A stretch of DNA of 64,000 bases from an uncultured Eubacteriales bacterium (GCA_900079765.1 LT599017.1:1891766-1955765); one strand, 5' to 3'. Positions 53,120 through 61,742 are shown, counted from the first letter of the stretch. A program made the numbers and translations. Notes: a model not told the origin generated them from the letters alone.

Positions 53120-54211
53120 ATGAAAAAATACAAGGTAGGCGTCATCGGCGGCACGGGCATGGTGGGCCAGCGTTTCGTGACCCTGATGGAGAACCACCCC
53201 TGGTTCCAGCTCACCGTTGTGGCCGCCAGCGGGCGCAGTGCTGGCAAAACCTATGAGGAGGCCGTGGGAGAGCGCTGGGCCATGAGCACCCCCATGCCCC
53301 AGGAGTCCAAGGATCTTATCGTCATGGACGCCGCGGCGGACGTAGAGAAGATCGCAGCCCTGGTGGACTTCGTCTTCTGCGCCGTGGATATGAAGAAAGA
53401 CGAGATTCTGGCCCTTGAGGAGAGCTACGCCAAGCACGAGTGCCCGGTCATCTCCAACAACTCCGCCAACCGCTGGACCCCCGACGTGCCCATGGTAATA
53501 CCCGAGATCAACGCCGACCACATCAAGGTCATCGACGCCCAGCGTAAGCGCCTGGGAACCAAGCGGGGCTTTATCGCTGTTAAATCCAACTGCTCCATCC
53601 AGAGCTACGTCCCCGCCCTGCACCCCCTCAAGGAAAAGTTCGGCGTCAAGCGGGTGCTGGCCTGCACCTATCAGGCCATCTCCGGCGCGGGCAAGACCTT
53701 TACTACCTGGCCTGAGATGGTGGATAACCTCATCCCCTACATCGGCGGCGAGGAGGAGAAGAGTGAGCGCGAGCCCCTGAAGGTCTGGGGTAAAGTGAAG
53801 GACGGCGCCATCGTCACCGCCTCCTCCCCCGCCATCACGGCCCAGTGCCTTCGCGTCCCTGTCTCCGACGGGCACACCGCAGCCGTCTTTGTGGATTTTG
53901 AGACCAAGCCCACCGTGGAGGAGATCAAGGCCGCCTGGGCCGAGTACAAGGGCCGGGCTCAGGAACTGGAGCTCCCCACCGCCCCCAAGCAGTTCCTCCA
54001 TTATTTTGAGGAGCCTGACCGGCCCCAGGCCCGTCAGGACCGGGAGCTGGAGGGCGGCATGGCTATCTCTGTGGGCCGCCTCCGTCCCGACACGCAGTAC
54101 GGCTATAAGTTCGTCTCCCTCTCCCACAACACCCTGCGGGGCGCAGCGGGCGGCGGCGTGCTGCTTGCCGAGCTCCTCTGCGCCGAGGGCTACATTGAGC
54201 CCCGTGCTTAA
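53120..54211 (+). CDS. asd: Aspartate-semialdehyde dehydrogenase (archaeal/fungal-type)
   Basis: 363 aa. Reduces aspartyl phosphate to semialdehyde for lysine, DAP, threonine and methionine. GVIGGTGMVGQRFV at the N-terminus, SNNSANRWTPDVPMVIPEINADHIKVI, and active-site Cys in VKSNCSIQSYVPAL. This SNNSxxxR...PExN pattern and length fit the archaeal/fungal branch, not the usual bacterial one. GGAGGG lies 7 bases before ATG 53120. First gene of asd-dapA-dapB. Confidence 0.95.
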   Translation: MKKYKVGVIGGTGMVGQRFVTLMENHPWFQLTVVAASGRSAGKTYEEAVGERWAMSTPMPQESKDLIVMDAAADVEKIAALVDFVFCAVDMKKDEILALEESYAKHECPVISNNSANRWTPDVPMVIPEINADHIKVIDAQRKRLGTKRGFIAVKSNCSIQSYVPALHPLKEKFGVKRVLACTYQAISGAGKTFTTWPEMVDNLIPYIGGEEEKSEREPLKVWGKVKDGAIVTASSPAITAQCLRVPVSDGHTAAVFVDFETKPTVEEIKAAWAEYKGRAQELELPTAPKQFLHYFEEPDRPQARQDRELEGGMAISVGRLRPDTQYGYKFVSLSHNTLRGAAGGGVLLAELLCAEGYIEPRA

Positions 54212-54244
54212 CTGCAACCCGTATCTTTTAAGGAGGCTTTCCAT

Positions 54245-55132
54245 ATGAGAGAACCCGTCTTTACCGGCGCATGCCCCGCCCTGGTCACTCCCTTTGATGT
54301 GAGCGGTGCCATTGATTACGACGCCTTTGCCAAACAGATCGACCTCCAGATCGCCGGAGGCGTGGATGCGGTGTGCGTCTGCGGGACCACGGGCGAGAGC
54401 GCTACCATGAGCATCCGTGAGCACATTGCCGCGGTGGAGTTCTGTGTCAAGCACGTGGACCACCGGGTCAAGGTCATCGCCGGCGCAGGCAGCAACGATA
54501 CCACCGCCGCCGTCTATCTCTCCCAGCACGCCCAGGACTCGGGGGCCGACGCCCTCCTGCTGGTAACCCCCTATTACAACAAGTGCAGCCAGACCGGCCT
54601 CATCAAGCACTATGAGTACATTGCTGACCGGGTAGAACTGCCCATCATCCTCTACAACGTCCCCTCCCGCACTGGCGTCTCCTTCACCGCCGACACCTAT
54701 CAGGCTCTTGCGAAGAACCCCAAAATCAACGGTGTGAAAGAGGCCAGCGGCAACTTCTCATTGCTGGCCCATACCCGTTTCCTCTGCGGCGAGGACTTCT
54801 ATATCTGGTCCGGCAACGACGACCAGGTGGTTCCCATGATGAGCTTGGGGGCCAAGGGGGTCATCTCGGTAGCCTCCAACATCATCCCCGAGGTGATGGT
54901 GAAAATGAGCCACCTCTGCCTGGAGGGTGACTTTACCGCCGCCGCCAAGCTCCAGGTGGAGTACATGGACCTGATCGACGCGCTCTTTATTGAGGTCAAC
55001 CCCATCCCCATCAAAGCCGCCATGGATCTGCTCGGCATGAATGCGGGTGGCTTGCGTCTGCCGCTGTGCGACATCTCGCCCGCTCATCTTGAGACGCTGA
55101 AGGCCGCTATGCAGAGGATGAAACTCCTGTAA
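54245..55132 (+). CDS. dapA: 4-hydroxy-tetrahydrodipicolinate synthase
   Basis: 295 aa TIM barrel. GTTGESATM phosphate loop, Tyr in LLVTPYYNKCSQ, YNVPSRTGVSF (second Tyr), and Schiff-base Lys in INGVKEASGNF. First committed step of lysine/DAP synthesis. AGGAGG precedes it. Confidence 0.97.
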   Translation: MREPVFTGACPALVTPFDVSGAIDYDAFAKQIDLQIAGGVDAVCVCGTTGESATMSIREHIAAVEFCVKHVDHRVKVIAGAGSNDTTAAVYLSQHAQDSGADALLLVTPYYNKCSQTGLIKHYEYIADRVELPIILYNVPSRTGVSFTADTYQALAKNPKINGVKEASGNFSLLAHTRFLCGEDFYIWSGNDDQVVPMMSLGAKGVISVASNIIPEVMVKMSHLCLEGDFTAAAKLQVEYMDLIDALFIEVNPIPIKAAMDLLGMNAGGLRLPLCDISPAHLETLKAAMQRMKLL

Positions 55133-55155
55133 TCAAAGCCTAAGGGGGATTACCG

Positions 55156-55926
55156 ATGATAAGAATCGCCATTTCCGGCTGCAACGGCCACATGGGCCGC
55201 GTGGTGGAGAACATCTGCTCCACCGATCCGATGGTAACCATCGTCGCCGGGTTCGACCTTCTGGGTGCGGGTGACCACGCTTTCAAGGTCTATACCACGC
55301 CTGATAAGTTTTCCGGCGAAACAGATGTGGTGGTGGACTTCTCCTCCCCCTCTGCCCTCCCTGCCCTCCTAAACTTTGGCAAGGCCCGCCGCGTCCCTCT
55401 GGTTCTCGCCACCACTGGGTATGACCAGGCTCAGCTCGCCGCCATCAACGATACCGCCAGACTCCTGCCCATCTTCCGCTCCGGTAATATGTCTTTGGGC
55501 ATTAACCTCCTTATCGAGCTGGTGAAACGCTCCGCCGCCGTCCTGGGGGACGGGTACGATGTGGAGATCGTGGAGCGGCACCACCACCGCAAGGTGGACG
55601 CTCCCAGCGGCACCGCCATCATGCTGGCGGACGCCGCCGCCGAGGCCCTCCCCTACCAAAGCGAGTATATCTATGACCGCCACGCTGTCCGCAAGCCCAG
55701 GGACCCCAGGGAAATCGGCATCTCCTCCGTCAGGGGCGGCACCATTGTAGGAGACCATGAGGTCATATTTGCCGGGCGGGATGAGGTCATCGAGCTCAGA
55801 CATTCGGCCCAATCCCGTGAAGTCTTCGCCTCTGGCGCGGTCCGGGCCGCCAAATATATGGCCGGCATCAAGACGCCGGGGCTATATTCCATGTCCGACC
55901 TGGTAGCAGCGACGAATTTGATATGA
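55156..55926 (+). CDS. dapB: 4-hydroxy-tetrahydrodipicolinate reductase
   Basis: 256 aa. Nucleotide-binding IAISGCNGHMGRVVEN, VDFSSPSALPALL, ATTGY, and catalytic EIVERHHHRKVDAPSGTA (HHHxKxDAPSGT). Uses the DapA product. Last gene of the operon; supplies meso-DAP or dipicolinate precursors for wall and spore. Confidence 0.97.
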   Translation: MIRIAISGCNGHMGRVVENICSTDPMVTIVAGFDLLGAGDHAFKVYTTPDKFSGETDVVVDFSSPSALPALLNFGKARRVPLVLATTGYDQAQLAAINDTARLLPIFRSGNMSLGINLLIELVKRSAAVLGDGYDVEIVERHHHRKVDAPSGTAIMLADAAAEALPYQSEYIYDRHAVRKPRDPREIGISSVRGGTIVGDHEVIFAGRDEVIELRHSAQSREVFASGAVRAAKYMAGIKTPGLYSMSDLVAATNLI

Positions 55927-55968
55927 AAAGCGGTAGGTGTTCTCTCAGAACACCTACCGCTTTTATTT
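55926..55968 (+). terminator. Terminator of asd-dapA-dapB
   Basis: AAAAGCGGTAGGTGTTCT, loop CTC, AGAACACCTACCGCTTTT, then ATTT; an 18-bp perfect stem. Confidence 0.94.
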
Positions 55969-56030
55969 GCTTATTCTGGTACACACCACTGCAAGAAACC
56001 AATCTGCTCACAGTATAGGTCAATGAGGTT

Positions 56031-56165
56031 TTAGGGAAAGGTGCTGACTGAGTCAGCCGTGCCGGCTTTTATCTCTTCCTCCAGCTCAGTCAGTGGGCCG
56101 CAGGACTCCGGGATCGGACTATTGAAGCCACCGCCGCCCCGGACACAGTATGTGCCAGGGGACAT
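56031..56165 (-). CDS. Possible 44-residue open reading frame
   Basis: ATG at 56165, stop at 56031-56033. Sequence starts MSPGTYCVRGGGGFNSPIP and ends ADSVSTFP, with two cysteines and a Gly4 run. The nearest AGGAG is 17 bases upstream, which is poor. The frame stays open 17 codons farther upstream. No family recognised; it could be a remnant of a lost gene. The rest of 55970-56230 shows only a short inverted repeat (CTGACTGAG/CTCAGTCAG). Confidence 0.25.
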   Translation of the reverse strand: MSPGTYCVRGGGGFNSPIPESCGPLTELEEEIKAGTADSVSTFP

Positions 56166-56229
56166 TTTGTTTGAAGTTTTTACTCCTAAGTAAGTAACTG
56201 GTGATCCATGGAACTACTCGACTCAGATC

Positions 56230-57072
56230 TTATTTCCCATGGGCCACCGCAGCGGTGAGGGTGTTCTCGAGCAGCATGATCCTCGTCATGGGGCCCACTC
56301 CGCCGGGGACGGGTGTAATGTAAGAAGCCTTGTCAGCCACCTCGGCGTAGCGTACGTCGCCGCAGAGCTTGCCGGCGTCGTTCCGGTTCATGGCAACGTC
56401 GACGACCACGGCCCCCTCCTTCACCATGTCAGCAGAGATGAGATCCCGTTTTCCCACCGCGGCCACCAGAATATCGGCCTGCCGGGTGACCGCGCCCAAA
56501 TCTGGGGTCCTGGAGTGACAGATGGTGACGGTGGCGTCCCGCCGGAGCATGAGCATGGCCTGGGGCTTGCCCACAATGTTGGAGCGGCCCACGATGACGC
56601 AGTGTTTGCCTTTGGGGTCGATTCCGTACTCGTCCAACATCTCCATAACCCCAGCGGGAGTGCAGGGAAGGAACCCTTTCTCCCCCGTCATCAGCTTGCC
56701 CACGTTATAGGGGTGGAAACAGTCCACATCCTTGCCGGGATCGATGGCCTCCAGCACTGCCTTCTCGTCAAAGCCCTTTGGGAGCGGGAGCTGGCAGAGG
56801 ATGCCGTCAATGTCGTCGCGGCCGTTGAGCAGGTCGATGAGGTCCAAGAGTTCCGCCTGGGTGGCGGACTCCAGGAGGGCGTACTCCTCGCTGTAGATGC
56901 CGCACTCGGCGCAGTCCCGTTTCTTGTTGTCCACGTACACCCGGGAGGCGGGATTGTCCCCCACGATGATGACCGCCAGCCCGGGACGCCTGGAAAGCGC
57001 ATTCACTTTACCCTTTATACGTTCCTTACATTTTGCCGCTAGAGCCTTTCCGTCAATGATTGTCGCCGCCAT
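56230..57072 (-). CDS. folD: Methylenetetrahydrofolate dehydrogenase/cyclohydrolase
   Basis: 280 aa. VIIVGDNPASRVYVDNKKRDCAECGI (catalytic Lys), GILCQLPLPKGFDEKAVLEAIDPGKDVDCFHPYNVG, KHCVIVGRSNIVGKPQAMLMLRRDATVTICHSRT and PVPGGVGPMTRIMLLENTLTAA. Interconverts methylene- and formyl-THF. ATG 57072 has GGAGG upstream; a longer open frame is not coding. Overlaps lgt by 20 bases. Near a formate/nitrite transporter, both touching one-carbon metabolism, though in separate transcripts. Confidence 0.97.
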   Translation of the reverse strand: MAATIIDGKALAAKCKERIKGKVNALSRRPGLAVIIVGDNPASRVYVDNKKRDCAECGIYSEEYALLESATQAELLDLIDLLNGRDDIDGILCQLPLPKGFDEKAVLEAIDPGKDVDCFHPYNVGKLMTGEKGFLPCTPAGVMEMLDEYGIDPKGKHCVIVGRSNIVGKPQAMLMLRRDATVTICHSRTPDLGAVTRQADILVAAVGKRDLISADMVKEGAVVVDVAMNRNDAGKLCGDVRYAEVADKASYITPVPGGVGPMTRIMLLENTLTAAVAHGK

Positions 57073-58024
57073 TGTCCTGTTCCTCCTTTTCATCCTGTGC
57101 GGACGGCCGGTCGGCCGCCGCCATTGCCGCCTTACGGTTGACCCAAAGGTGTTCAGGGTTCGGTCTGCGCAGGAAAAAGAAAACCAGCAGGAAGCCGCCC
57201 ACCAGGGCCGAGGCAAAGCCCAGCACCTGGGACACGCGGATAGGAGTATTCATGAAGTAGAGGCTGTCGGTACGAAGGCCCTCGATCAGACCCCGGCCGA
57301 ATCCGTACCAGGCGATATAGGAGAAGAATATCTGTCCGTCAAACTTGCGCCATTTGCGAGAGATCAGCACCAGCAGCAGGAAACCGATAAGATTCCAAAG
57401 GGACTCGTAGAAGAAGGTAGGGTGCACGCCCAGAGTGCCGTCGATGATCTGCTGGTACCCTGCGCTGTCTACCAGCCCCTGGCCGAAGAGCTCGGCGGCA
57501 ATCTTTGGGGAACACATGCGCCAGGGCAGCGTGGTCACGCCGCCGTAAGCCTCCACGTTCATGAAGTTGCCCCAGCGGCCGATGCACTGACCGATGAGGA
57601 GGCCGAAGGCCCCCAGGTCGGCAAATGCCAGGAAGGGTATTTTCTTATGCCGACCGACGAAGAAGATGACGATGACGCCCACGATGACCGCGCCGTAGAT
57701 GGCAAGACCCCCGTCCCACACCCGCACCATGGCGGCGAAGTCCAGGCTGCCGTCGTCCCTGCGGTAGAGATCCAGATAGAAAATAATGTAGTAGAGCCGC
57801 GCCCCGATCAAAGCCAGGGGCACGGCGAAGATGAGCATGTCGGTCAGGTCGTCGTCACTGACGCCCAGCTTTTGGCCCTTGCGGCTGCAGTACAGCCATG
57901 CCAGGAGAAATCCCGTGATAATAATGAAGGCGTACCAGTAGATAGGGCGGCCGAACAGGGTGACGGCCACCCTGTTCAGCGTGAAGTGGAGCCCCAGGCC
58001 GGGGAAAGAGAGCTCGTTGATCAT
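57053..58024 (-). CDS. lgt: Prolipoprotein diacylglyceryl transferase
   Basis: 323 aa, seven membrane segments. RLYYIIFYLDLY, VWDGGLAIYGAVIVG, and the Lgt signature LIGQCIGRWGNFMNVEAYG; HPTFFYESLWNL and GFGRGLIEGLRTD. Attaches diacylglycerol to lipobox cysteines. The last 40 residues are a charged tail. Overlaps the M16 gene by 4 bases. Confidence 0.96.
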   Translation of the reverse strand: MINELSFPGLGLHFTLNRVAVTLFGRPIYWYAFIIITGFLLAWLYCSRKGQKLGVSDDDLTDMLIFAVPLALIGARLYYIIFYLDLYRRDDGSLDFAAMVRVWDGGLAIYGAVIVGVIVIFFVGRHKKIPFLAFADLGAFGLLIGQCIGRWGNFMNVEAYGGVTTLPWRMCSPKIAAELFGQGLVDSAGYQQIIDGTLGVHPTFFYESLWNLIGFLLLVLISRKWRKFDGQIFFSYIAWYGFGRGLIEGLRTDSLYFMNTPIRVSQVLGFASALVGGFLLVFFFLRRPNPEHLWVNRKAAMAAADRPSAQDEKEEQDNGGDNH

Positions 58025-59301
58025 TGACCTGCCTCCTTGGGACTGACCACCGCCAACGCCGTGCGCTCGGGTGTCACATAGGTGCGGATACAGTCCTCAA
58101 TGTCTTTTTTCTCAATGGCGTCGAACGCCTCGGGGAAACGCAGATACTCCATTCCAGCAAAGTGGGACTGGGCAGTCTCGATGCAGAGGTTATCAAAGGA
58201 GTTGAGGCCCCGCACCCAATTGCCGTAGGCCGCCTTCTTCAGGCGGCGGAACATGGTTTCGTCTATTCCCTCCCGATCCACCCGGATTGCTTCGGCAGCG
58301 ATGGCGGTGCTGACGGCGTCTGGGTCCCGGCTCTCCCCTCCCGCCACCAGGAAGGCGCAGCCGGGGTAGCTCTCGTAGCCATAGGCAAAGCTGGCGTTTA
58401 AAAGCCCCTGGGCGTAGAGTCGGGCGTACAACGGACTGGAGTTGCCGAAGAGGGCCTCACAGGCCAGTTCTCCCACCAGCCGCGCTTTCAGCCTCTGATC
58501 GCCATCCACGGGGCGCTCGGCCTTCCAGCCAATCTGGAAGATGGGAGTGGAGACCTCCATCTTCAGCGCTGTGCGGCTCTTGGCCGCGATGGGGAACTCG
58601 GGCTCCCCGTAATCTCGCTGGATGTCCCCTCCGCTCTCCTTGGGCAGTATCTCCCGGGCTAGGGCGCAGACTTGCTCCGGGTCCACATCACCCGCCACGC
58701 ACAGGACCATGTTGCCGGGGCTGTAGAATGCCTTGTGGCAAGCATAGAGTGCTTCAGCCGTAATATGGCTGATGGACTCGATCGTCCCGGCGATGGAGGT
58801 GCGGATGGGGTGATGCCCGTAGAGACCCGCCAGCATGGCATAAAAGACCTGGTTCTCCGGGTCGTCCTCGATCATGCGGATCTCCTGCCCGATGATGCCC
58901 TGCTCCTTGTTCACGCTGTCCTGCGTGAAATACGGGATGGAGACGAAGGAGAGGAGGATCTTCAGGTTGTCATAGAACTTCTGGGTACTCTCGAAGTAAT
59001 AACCCGTGATGGCAAAGCTAGTGAAGGCGTTGGGAGACGCACCGTTGGCAGCAAGGTCCTGGAGGGCGTTGCCGTCCTCTGTGTCGAACATCTTGTGCTC
59101 TAGGAAATGGGCCACCCCCGCCGGGGTGTCGTGCCACTGGCCGTTTAAATGGAATTTCATGTCCATGCCGCCGTAGTTGGTGGCAAAGAACGCGTAGCTT
59201 TTCTGAAAGTCGGGCTTGGCGTCCACATAGACATGGAGGCCGTTTTCAAGTACAGCGTGGTACATCCTCTCCCCTACGCGGGGGTATTCCTTACTGACCA
59301 T
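58021..59301 (-). CDS. M16 zinc peptidase (YmfH type)
   Basis: 426 aa. The inverted zinc motif HxxEH is HFLEH (GVAHFLEHKMFDTEDGNALQ), with a downstream Glu in NKEQGIIGQEIRMIEDDPE. This is the catalytic member of an M16B pair. It overlaps its partner by 11 bases. B. subtilis YmfH is the nearest recognised type. Confidence 0.92.
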   Translation of the reverse strand: MVSKEYPRVGERMYHAVLENGLHVYVDAKPDFQKSYAFFATNYGGMDMKFHLNGQWHDTPAGVAHFLEHKMFDTEDGNALQDLAANGASPNAFTSFAITGYYFESTQKFYDNLKILLSFVSIPYFTQDSVNKEQGIIGQEIRMIEDDPENQVFYAMLAGLYGHHPIRTSIAGTIESISHITAEALYACHKAFYSPGNMVLCVAGDVDPEQVCALAREILPKESGGDIQRDYGEPEFPIAAKSRTALKMEVSTPIFQIGWKAERPVDGDQRLKARLVGELACEALFGNSSPLYARLYAQGLLNASFAYGYESYPGCAFLVAGGESRDPDAVSTAIAAEAIRVDREGIDETMFRRLKKAAYGNWVRGLNSFDNLCIETAQSHFAGMEYLRFPEAFDAIEKKDIEDCIRTYVTPERTALAVVSPKEAGQ

Positions 59302-60571
59302 TTGCTCCCTCCTCCTTTCCCTTAAGGAAGTAGACGGTGTGAAGCGTAATCTTCTGTGCGGCGGCTACCACCTCGTCCATGGTGACCGTCTCGTACCGGG
59401 CCGCCAACTCCTCCGGGCTGCCGCCGGGCATGACAGCCTGGCCCAACCAGAAATCCTCCATGCGGCTCTGGCTGTCCAGCATGGTGAGGGTGGTGCTGAC
59501 GGCGCTGCGTTTAGCCGCCTCTAACTCCCAGGGCTCGACATTCCCCCGCCTGCAGTTTTCAAGCTGGGCCAAAATCTCGTCCTGGGCCTGTTGCCGCTTG
59601 TCAAACTCCACCCCGGAGGAGACCAGCAGAAGCCCACGGAATTTGTCGTACTGGGAGCTTGCGTAGTAGCACAAAGACAGCTTTTCCCTCACATTGAGGA
59701 AGAGCTTGGAGGTAGTGGTGCCGCCAAAGAGGGCGTTGAGGATATGCATAGCGGGGTAATCCGGGTCGGTAAGGCGGACGCCACAGCGAAAGCCCAGCCC
59801 CAGCTTCCCCTGGGTCACGTCCATGGTCTCCTCGTGGCTCTGGGGCGCGGCCTCGGGAATGGGGACGATGACAGCGGGGCTGACGGCGGCGGCGCTGTGC
59901 CCCTTGAGGCCGGACAGTGCCCGGCGGAAGGCTTCCTCCACCCGTTCAAAGGGCGCGGAGCCTGCGTAGTAGACCTGGATGGGGCAACCGAAGAGAGCCT
60001 GATACCGCGCCCACAGGGCCTCACCCGTAATGGCTGCGGCTTGGCTCTCGTCCCCCAGGCGGTCCGGCTCCCTGCACATGAGCTGGTTCAGGCGCTGGGC
60101 GGCATACTGGCGCTTATCATTAATCTGGGCGCGGATGCGATCCACCAGATTGGCCCGTTCCCCCTCCACATAGGCGAGAACAAAGCCGCCCGTTTCCCCG
60201 GTGGCCGGGCGGAGCAGGAGTTCCCCCAGCAAATCAGCAGCGGCGCCCAGAATGGGGGTGCCGTCGGGGGCGTAGGCATCGTCTAAAAAGCTGGCGGCAA
60301 AACCCACGCACTGGCTGCTGCCCTTTTTGCGGATGGCGGGCTCGATGGTGCCGCCGAAGAGCTCGTCCAATGCGGCGGAGAGGGACTCCATGTCAGGGCA
60401 GCGCTCCGTACCCCGGCGGAGCACCATAGGCACCAACGCGTTGAGGGCTGCGGTCTCCTCGTTGATGGGCGCCAAAAACTGGACGCTCATATAGGAAGAC
60501 TTGAATTTGGCTGTATGCACCGCGGTGAGGGACACGCGGGGCAATATCTCCTTTTGCAGTATCTCTGCCAT
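59291..60571 (-). CDS. M16 peptidase-like protein without zinc motif (YmfF type)
   Basis: 426 aa. M16 fold in two halves, with LGLGFRCGVRLTDPDYPAMHILNALFGGTTTSKLFLNVREKLSLCYYASS the usual C-terminal glycine-rich and R/Y substrate-binding motif. No HxxEH is present in the N-terminal half, so it is the non-catalytic partner. Such pairs form heterodimers in related bacteria. ATG 60571 follows AAAGGA. Confidence 0.9.
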   Translation of the reverse strand: MAEILQKEILPRVSLTAVHTAKFKSSYMSVQFLAPINEETAALNALVPMVLRRGTERCPDMESLSAALDELFGGTIEPAIRKKGSSQCVGFAASFLDDAYAPDGTPILGAAADLLGELLLRPATGETGGFVLAYVEGERANLVDRIRAQINDKRQYAAQRLNQLMCREPDRLGDESQAAAITGEALWARYQALFGCPIQVYYAGSAPFERVEEAFRRALSGLKGHSAAAVSPAVIVPIPEAAPQSHEETMDVTQGKLGLGFRCGVRLTDPDYPAMHILNALFGGTTTSKLFLNVREKLSLCYYASSQYDKFRGLLLVSSGVEFDKRQQAQDEILAQLENCRRGNVEPWELEAAKRSAVSTTLTMLDSQSRMEDFWLGQAVMPGGSPEELAARYETVTMDEVVAAAQKITLHTVYFLKGKEEGANGQ

Positions 60572-60620
60572 GAACCAATTTCCTTTCGTGGAGAACTTTG
60601 GGTACTGTAATACAGGTATC

Positions 60621-60649
60621 ATTATACATCAAATTTGAGCGCTTGACAC
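60621..60649 (-). promoter_or_regulatory. Promoter of the M16-lgt-folD operon
   Basis: GTGTCA (60644-60649), 17-base spacer, TATAAT (60621-60626). Confidence 0.6.
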
Positions 60650-60677
60650 TATAAAAAGAAAAAGAATTGTCTTGCCC

Positions 60678-60706
60678 TCGACTTCTGCCATGTTCCATGA
60701 TAAAAT
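60678..60706 (+). promoter_or_regulatory. Promoter of the formate/nitrite transporter leader
   Basis: TCGACT (60678-60683), 17-base spacer, TAAAAT (60701-60706) with TG one base before, i.e. an extended -10 box. Confidence 0.5.
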
Positions 60707-60711
60707 TTACA

Positions 60712-60957
60712 TATCAACGGGCAAGTGAAGGGCGAGGTGTCCAACTGCTTTGTTCTGGGTACGTCCAGGTTCGCCCCGGCAAACGGCATATCCTACGCCA
60801 CCTGGCCCTACGGCAGGGATATGCTGAATGCGACCATGCGCAAAAGGGCAGGTTTTAGGAGACTCGCGGCTGTGAATTTTAAAGAGATCTGGGATAAGAG
60901 AGGAACTTCCCCATACTTAAAGCCTGCAAAAGGCCGTCCAACAGGCCGCCCAGGCTT
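60712..60957 (+). ncRNA. Structured leader RNA upstream of the formate/nitrite transporter
   Basis: About 260 bases of leader without a supported gene. Hairpin 1: GGGCGA/TCGCCC at about 60732-60774 with inner CTGG/CCAG. Hairpin 2: a 10-bp helix from 60784-60793 (CGGCATATCC) with 60817-60826 (GGATATGCTG), with a further GCC/GGC inside. Then TGCG/CGCA, and a last stem AAGCCTG/CAGGCTT (60920-60926 with 60951-60957) just before the AGGAG of the transporter. Unpaired purine-rich joints lie between. No known riboswitch consensus was recognised. An open frame over the same bases (GTG at 60725, 87 codons) has no good start and no recognised family. Confidence 0.45.
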
Positions 60958-60974
60958 ATTAGGAGCAATACGAT

Positions 60975-61742
60975 ATGACAAGAACTGACATTTCCGCCAT
61001 TGCGGAAGCGGGTGCCGGAAAGGCCGCCCTCTCCGGGAGCGAGCCGTTCCGCTACCTCACCCGGGCTGCCCTCGCCGGGGCGTTCATCTTCGTGGGCGCG
61101 CTTCTTTCCTGCCTGTCTGCCGCCTGGTTTTACGCCGACCACCTGTCCGTCGCTAAGCTCCTGGGGGCCGCCACCTTTTCGGCGGCCCTCGTCCTCATCG
61201 TCCTGCTGGGGGGAGAACTGTTCACCGGATCCAATCTGGTGATGGGGGTAACCCTCTACGAGGGGCGGGTATCCCCCATGGACGCCCTGCGGGTGTGGGC
61301 GCTGTCCTATGCAGGGAATTTTATCGGTATTTTTGTTCTCTGCGTTTTGCTGGTGGGGTCTGGCGCAGTAAAAGACCTGCTCTCCTCCTACTTGGCCCTC
61401 ACCATCCCCGGCAAGCTCACCTCTCCCTGGTATGCTCTGTTTTTAAAAGGGGTGCTGTGCAATTTCCTGGTCTGCGTGGGCGTCTTTTCCGGCTTTAAGG
61501 TCAAGAGCGAGGCGGGTAAGGTCATCGCCATCGTCCTCGCCATCACCACCTTCGTGCTGGCGGGCTTTGAGCACTCAGTGGCCAACATGGCCTGTTTCAG
61601 CCTCTATACCCTCTACTTCGGCGTCTCCCAGCTGCCCGCCATGGGGTGGAGCATGCTTTGGGTGACTCTGGGAAATATGCTTGGCGGCGCGGTTTTGCTG
61701 GGTCTGCCGCTGTGGTGCGCCGCGGAGCGGGCACAGACTTAA
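60975..61742 (+). CDS. Formate/nitrite transporter family protein
   Basis: 255 aa, six membrane segments (ALAGAFIFVGALLSCLSAAW, LLGAATFSAALVLIVLLGGELFTGSNLVMG, YAGNFIGIFVLCVLLVG, LKGVLCNFLVCVGVF, VIAIVLAITTFVLAGFEHSVANM, WVTLGNMLGGAVLLG). ELFTGSN and AGFEHSVANM are the FocA/NirC channel motifs including the central His. Moves formate, nitrite or similar anions; substrate not resolved. AGGAG 9 bases before the ATG. Its stop overlaps the stop of the convergent gene by 3 bases. Confidence 0.95.
   Translation: MTRTDISAIAEAGAGKAALSGSEPFRYLTRAALAGAFIFVGALLSCLSAAWFYADHLSVAKLLGAATFSAALVLIVLLGGELFTGSNLVMGVTLYEGRVSPMDALRVWALSYAGNFIGIFVLCVLLVGSGAVKDLLSSYLALTIPGKLTSPWYALFLKGVLCNFLVCVGVFSGFKVKSEAGKVIAIVLAITTFVLAGFEHSVANMACFSLYTLYFGVSQLPAMGWSMLWVTLGNMLGGAVLLGLPLWCAAERAQT

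Noticed and set aside
53063-54610. 515-codon open frame opposite asd and dapA
   Set aside because: It is antisense to two well-supported enzymes and has no recognisable domain; GC-rich codons of real genes create long antisense frames here.
56897-58027. 376-codon frame opposite lgt
   Set aside because: Antisense to lgt, with a charged, low-complexity composition and no known motif.
60725-60988. 87-codon coding frame before the formate/nitrite transporter
   Set aside because: No ribosome binding site before its GTG, no recognised family, and it overlaps the transporter start; the RNA hairpins explain the sequence better. Not fully excluded.
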